Origin: Oscillospiraceae bacterium
Lineage (GTDB): Bacteria; Bacillota; Clostridia; Oscillospirales; Oscillospiraceae
NCBI GenBank assembly: GCA_029009035.1
Contig: JAQXJQ010000079.1
Location: forward strand, 1-5,456
Direction: 5' to 3'
Length of the DNA stretch: 5,456 nucleotides
The position numbers were made by a program, and so were the translations under genes. Below the pieces are notes generated by a model. The model ran no database searches and was not told the origin of the DNA. It was given only the letters and a program-made list of their open reading frames with translations. Of the stretch, positions 5,222 through 5,456 are shown piece by piece (the stretch's first letter is position 1; each line of letters begins with the position of its first letter).

Positions 5222-5456
5222 ATGAAACGAATAAAGAAAATTTCCGCATTTCTGCTGTCTGCTGCCCTGCTTCTGTGCCTCTGCGCGTGCGGCAGCAAGG
5301 CACCGGAGGCAAGCACCCCCGTTGACACGCCCGCAAGCAAGCCGGTTGAAACACCCGCAAGCGAGCCGGTTGAAACACCCGCAAGCAAGCCGGTTGAAAC
5401 ACCGTCCACTTCCCCCGAACCGTCTGAGTCCCCCGAACCGTCTGAGTCCCCCGCCC
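5222..5456 (+). CDS. Repeat-bearing lipoprotein, N-terminal part, cut by the window edge
   Basis: The ATG at 5222 opens a frame that runs to the window end (78 codons visible). It begins MKRIKKISAFLLSAALLLCL, a type II signal peptide with basic n-region and Leu/Ala core, ending in the lipobox LCAC. Cleavage would leave Cys23 as the lipidated N-terminus, followed by GSKAPEAS. The mature part visible is a low-complexity tether: three PVETPASK-type units of 8 residues, then SPEPSE units of 6 residues. The functional domain, if any, lies outside the window. A ribosome site, AAAAGGAG, is 8 nt upstream. It is 26 bp after the MscS stop, so probably in the same transcript. Lipidation and surface exposure follow from the signal; function is unknown. 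Confidence 0.9.
   Translation, partial: MKRIKKISAFLLSAALLLCLCACGSKAPEASTPVDTPASKPVETPASEPVETPASKPVETPSTSPEPSESPEPSESPA
5321..5404 (+). repeat. 24-bp in-frame tandem repeat in the lipoprotein tether
   Basis: Units at 5321-5344, 5345-5368 and 5369-5392, plus a half unit at 5393-5404. Each begins GTTGA[CA]AC and encodes V-[DE]-T-P-A-S-[KE]-P. Units 2 and 3 differ by a single base, which swaps Glu for Lys. Confidence 0.95.
5411..5456 (+). repeat. 18-bp in-frame tandem repeat in the lipoprotein tether
   Basis: TCCCCCGAACCGTCTGAG occurs identically at 5411-5428 and 5429-5446 and a third copy begins at 5447 and diverges or is cut at the window end. It encodes SPEPSE, an acidic proline-rich spacer directly after the 24-bp repeat array. 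Confidence 0.93.

Noticed and set aside
4233..5402. A 389-codon minus-strand open frame opposite the MscS gene
   Set aside because: It is rich in His, Asp and Gly, and begins inside the lipoprotein repeat array, giving a repetitive Cys/Leu/Arg start; the plus strand encodes an unmistakable MscS channel.

Overview
The window is GC-rich (roughly 60%) bacterial DNA with strong AGGAGG-type ribosome sites, sigma-A style promoters and compact gene spacing. Together with the lipoprotein signal (LLLCLCAC) and the Zn-ribbon SPFH protein, this suggests a high-GC Firmicute, most likely a gut Clostridia member of the Oscillospirales type. That placement is inference; there is no rRNA or marker gene here to confirm it.

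Layout. A divergent promoter region (about 2761-2992) splits the window in two. Leftward from it runs a minus-strand unit: an M24-family Xaa-Pro-type aminopeptidase (2760 to 1516), then an SPFH/stomatin-like protein with three C-terminal zinc ribbons (1472 to 222), then an unusual 152-bp inverted-repeat element (60-211), then the first 15 codons of another gene that leaves the window at its left edge. Rightward runs a plus-strand unit: an unrecognised single-pass membrane protein with a proline-rich N-terminus and an SEPGW repeat linker (2993-4249), an MscS-type mechanosensitive channel (4296-5195), and the N-terminal part of a lipoprotein with short tandem repeats (from 5222, cut by the right edge). 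Gaps within the plus unit are 46 and 26 bp without a terminator, so co-transcription is likely.

How they may work together. The plus unit looks like an envelope module: a tension-gated channel between two anchored proteins, each with a disordered repeat linker outside the membrane. The minus unit pairs a cytosolic peptidase with a membrane-associated scaffold protein of the YdjI type, a family linked in Bacillus to the PspA envelope-stress system. A shared envelope theme is inference from neighbourhood only.

The most unusual object is the inverted repeat at 60-211. Its 27-bp arms are perfect, and each contains a sequence with the exact geometry of a tRNA acceptor stem (7 bp) plus T-arm (5-bp stem, 7-nt TTCGACT loop). 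It is not a normal tRNA. It lies directly against the ribosome-binding site of the next gene. I do not recognise it as a described element.
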